Below are positions 63,780 through 64,000 of a stretch of 64,000 bases of DNA, one piece after another; position 1 is the stretch's first letter; each line of letters begins with the position of its first letter. Both the position numbers and the translations under genes were made by a program. The stretch lies in assembly GCF_001677885.1 (NCBI RefSeq), contig NZ_LOCQ01000039.1, positions 1 to 64,000 on the forward strand, in the 5' to 3' direction. The stretch is from Janthinobacterium psychrotolerans. GTDB taxonomy: Bacteria; Pseudomonadota; Gammaproteobacteria; Burkholderiales; Burkholderiaceae_D. Below the pieces are notes generated by a model that saw nothing but the letters and a program-made list of their open reading frames with translations, had not been told where the DNA came from and searched no databases.

Positions 63780-64000
63780 TCAAAGTGTAGCAGGCGAGCG
63801 TTTTCTGCTCAGCAGTTTTTGCACCCCATCGGCCAGCAAGGCCAGCAACAGCGCACTGATGGCCGTCAGCAGCAAGGCGTGATAATTGCCGCCGCTATGC
63901 GAAAACAGCCAGGAATAGCCGTAACCTGCCAGTGCCTGGAACAGGGCAAACACGGTGGTGGCACGGCTCCACGCCGCATTCTGCGCGCCGACGTCATGTC
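63780..64000 (-). CDS. C-terminal end of a YbfB/YjiJ-family MFS transporter (runs off the right edge)
   Basis: The reverse strand encodes VGAQNAAWSRATTVFALFQA followed by GYGYSWLFSHSGGNYHALLL and the final hydrophobic helix AISALLLALLADGV, then a basic tail. It ends in TGA at 63782-63780. The text matches the last two helices of the YbfB/YjiJ group of major facilitator transporters. Only about 73 codons are inside the window. Confidence 0.75.
   Translation of the reverse strand, partial: HDVGAQNAAWSRATTVFALFQALAGYGYSWLFSHSGGNYHALLLTAISALLLALLADGVQKLLSRKRSPATL

Overview
The window is GC-rich chromosomal DNA from a betaproteobacterium. Gene content (orn, M48 protease, phhB and rsgA together; argF-argG; a wspABCDEFR cluster; xenA; yajQ; ppnP) and the protein sequences read as Oxalobacteraceae, of the Janthinobacterium/Massilia/Duganella kind. 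That placement is inference from protein feel, not a database result. Coding density is high, and no stretch longer than 300 bases lacks a gene or gene remnant.

Left edge (1-980): the 5' part of an IS21-type istA, a cluster of short inverted and direct repeats typical of IS21-family ends, and a decayed BrnT/BrnA toxin-antitoxin locus whose brnA frame carries two stop codons. From 981 to 13470 lie ordinary single genes: VOC protein, acyltransferase, lipoprotein, ArsR regulator divergent from a XenA-type ene-reductase across a perfect palindrome, ydfG, a 5'-truncated YDG-repeat hemagglutinin, tRNA-Lys, yigZ, tcyP, histidine phosphatase and nnrD.

13586-17005 pairs a TonB-dependent receptor with an exported SAM hydroxide adenosyltransferase. 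17235-22775 holds a Pro/Thr-rich lipoprotein, an RND pump with its periplasmic adaptor, and a DUF212 membrane protein. 22992-31891 is a Ter-type stress cluster: a DUF475/TerC-like membrane protein, TerD, an AIM24-like protein, then a tightly overlapping operon of ATP-grasp, PRTase-TRSP, HAD, StiP-type PRTase, CitE-like lyase and a double-TerD protein. This looks like an enzymatic pathway for an unidentified, perhaps nucleotide-like, product coupled to TerD proteins. It is followed by a convergent, very long coiled-coil protein.

34860-44889 contains srkA, a UPF0149/SEC-C protein, a histidine-kinase remnant, Fur-boxed hmuS with a coupled small ORF, a DMT transporter divergent from a LysR regulator, a REP doublet, orn, an M48 protease, phhB and rsgA. 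45013-50319 has an orphan TPR-GAF histidine kinase and argF-argG. 50501-58998 is a complete wsp surface-sensing operon ending in the diguanylate cyclase WspR; its wspA/wspB junction looks deleted. 59042 to the end has ppnP, murB, yajQ, a nitronate-monooxygenase-like enzyme with a Cys-rich tail, a leucine-rich-repeat protein kinase and the end of an MFS transporter.

Most gene identifications rest on reading the protein sequence against remembered family motifs. No search was run.
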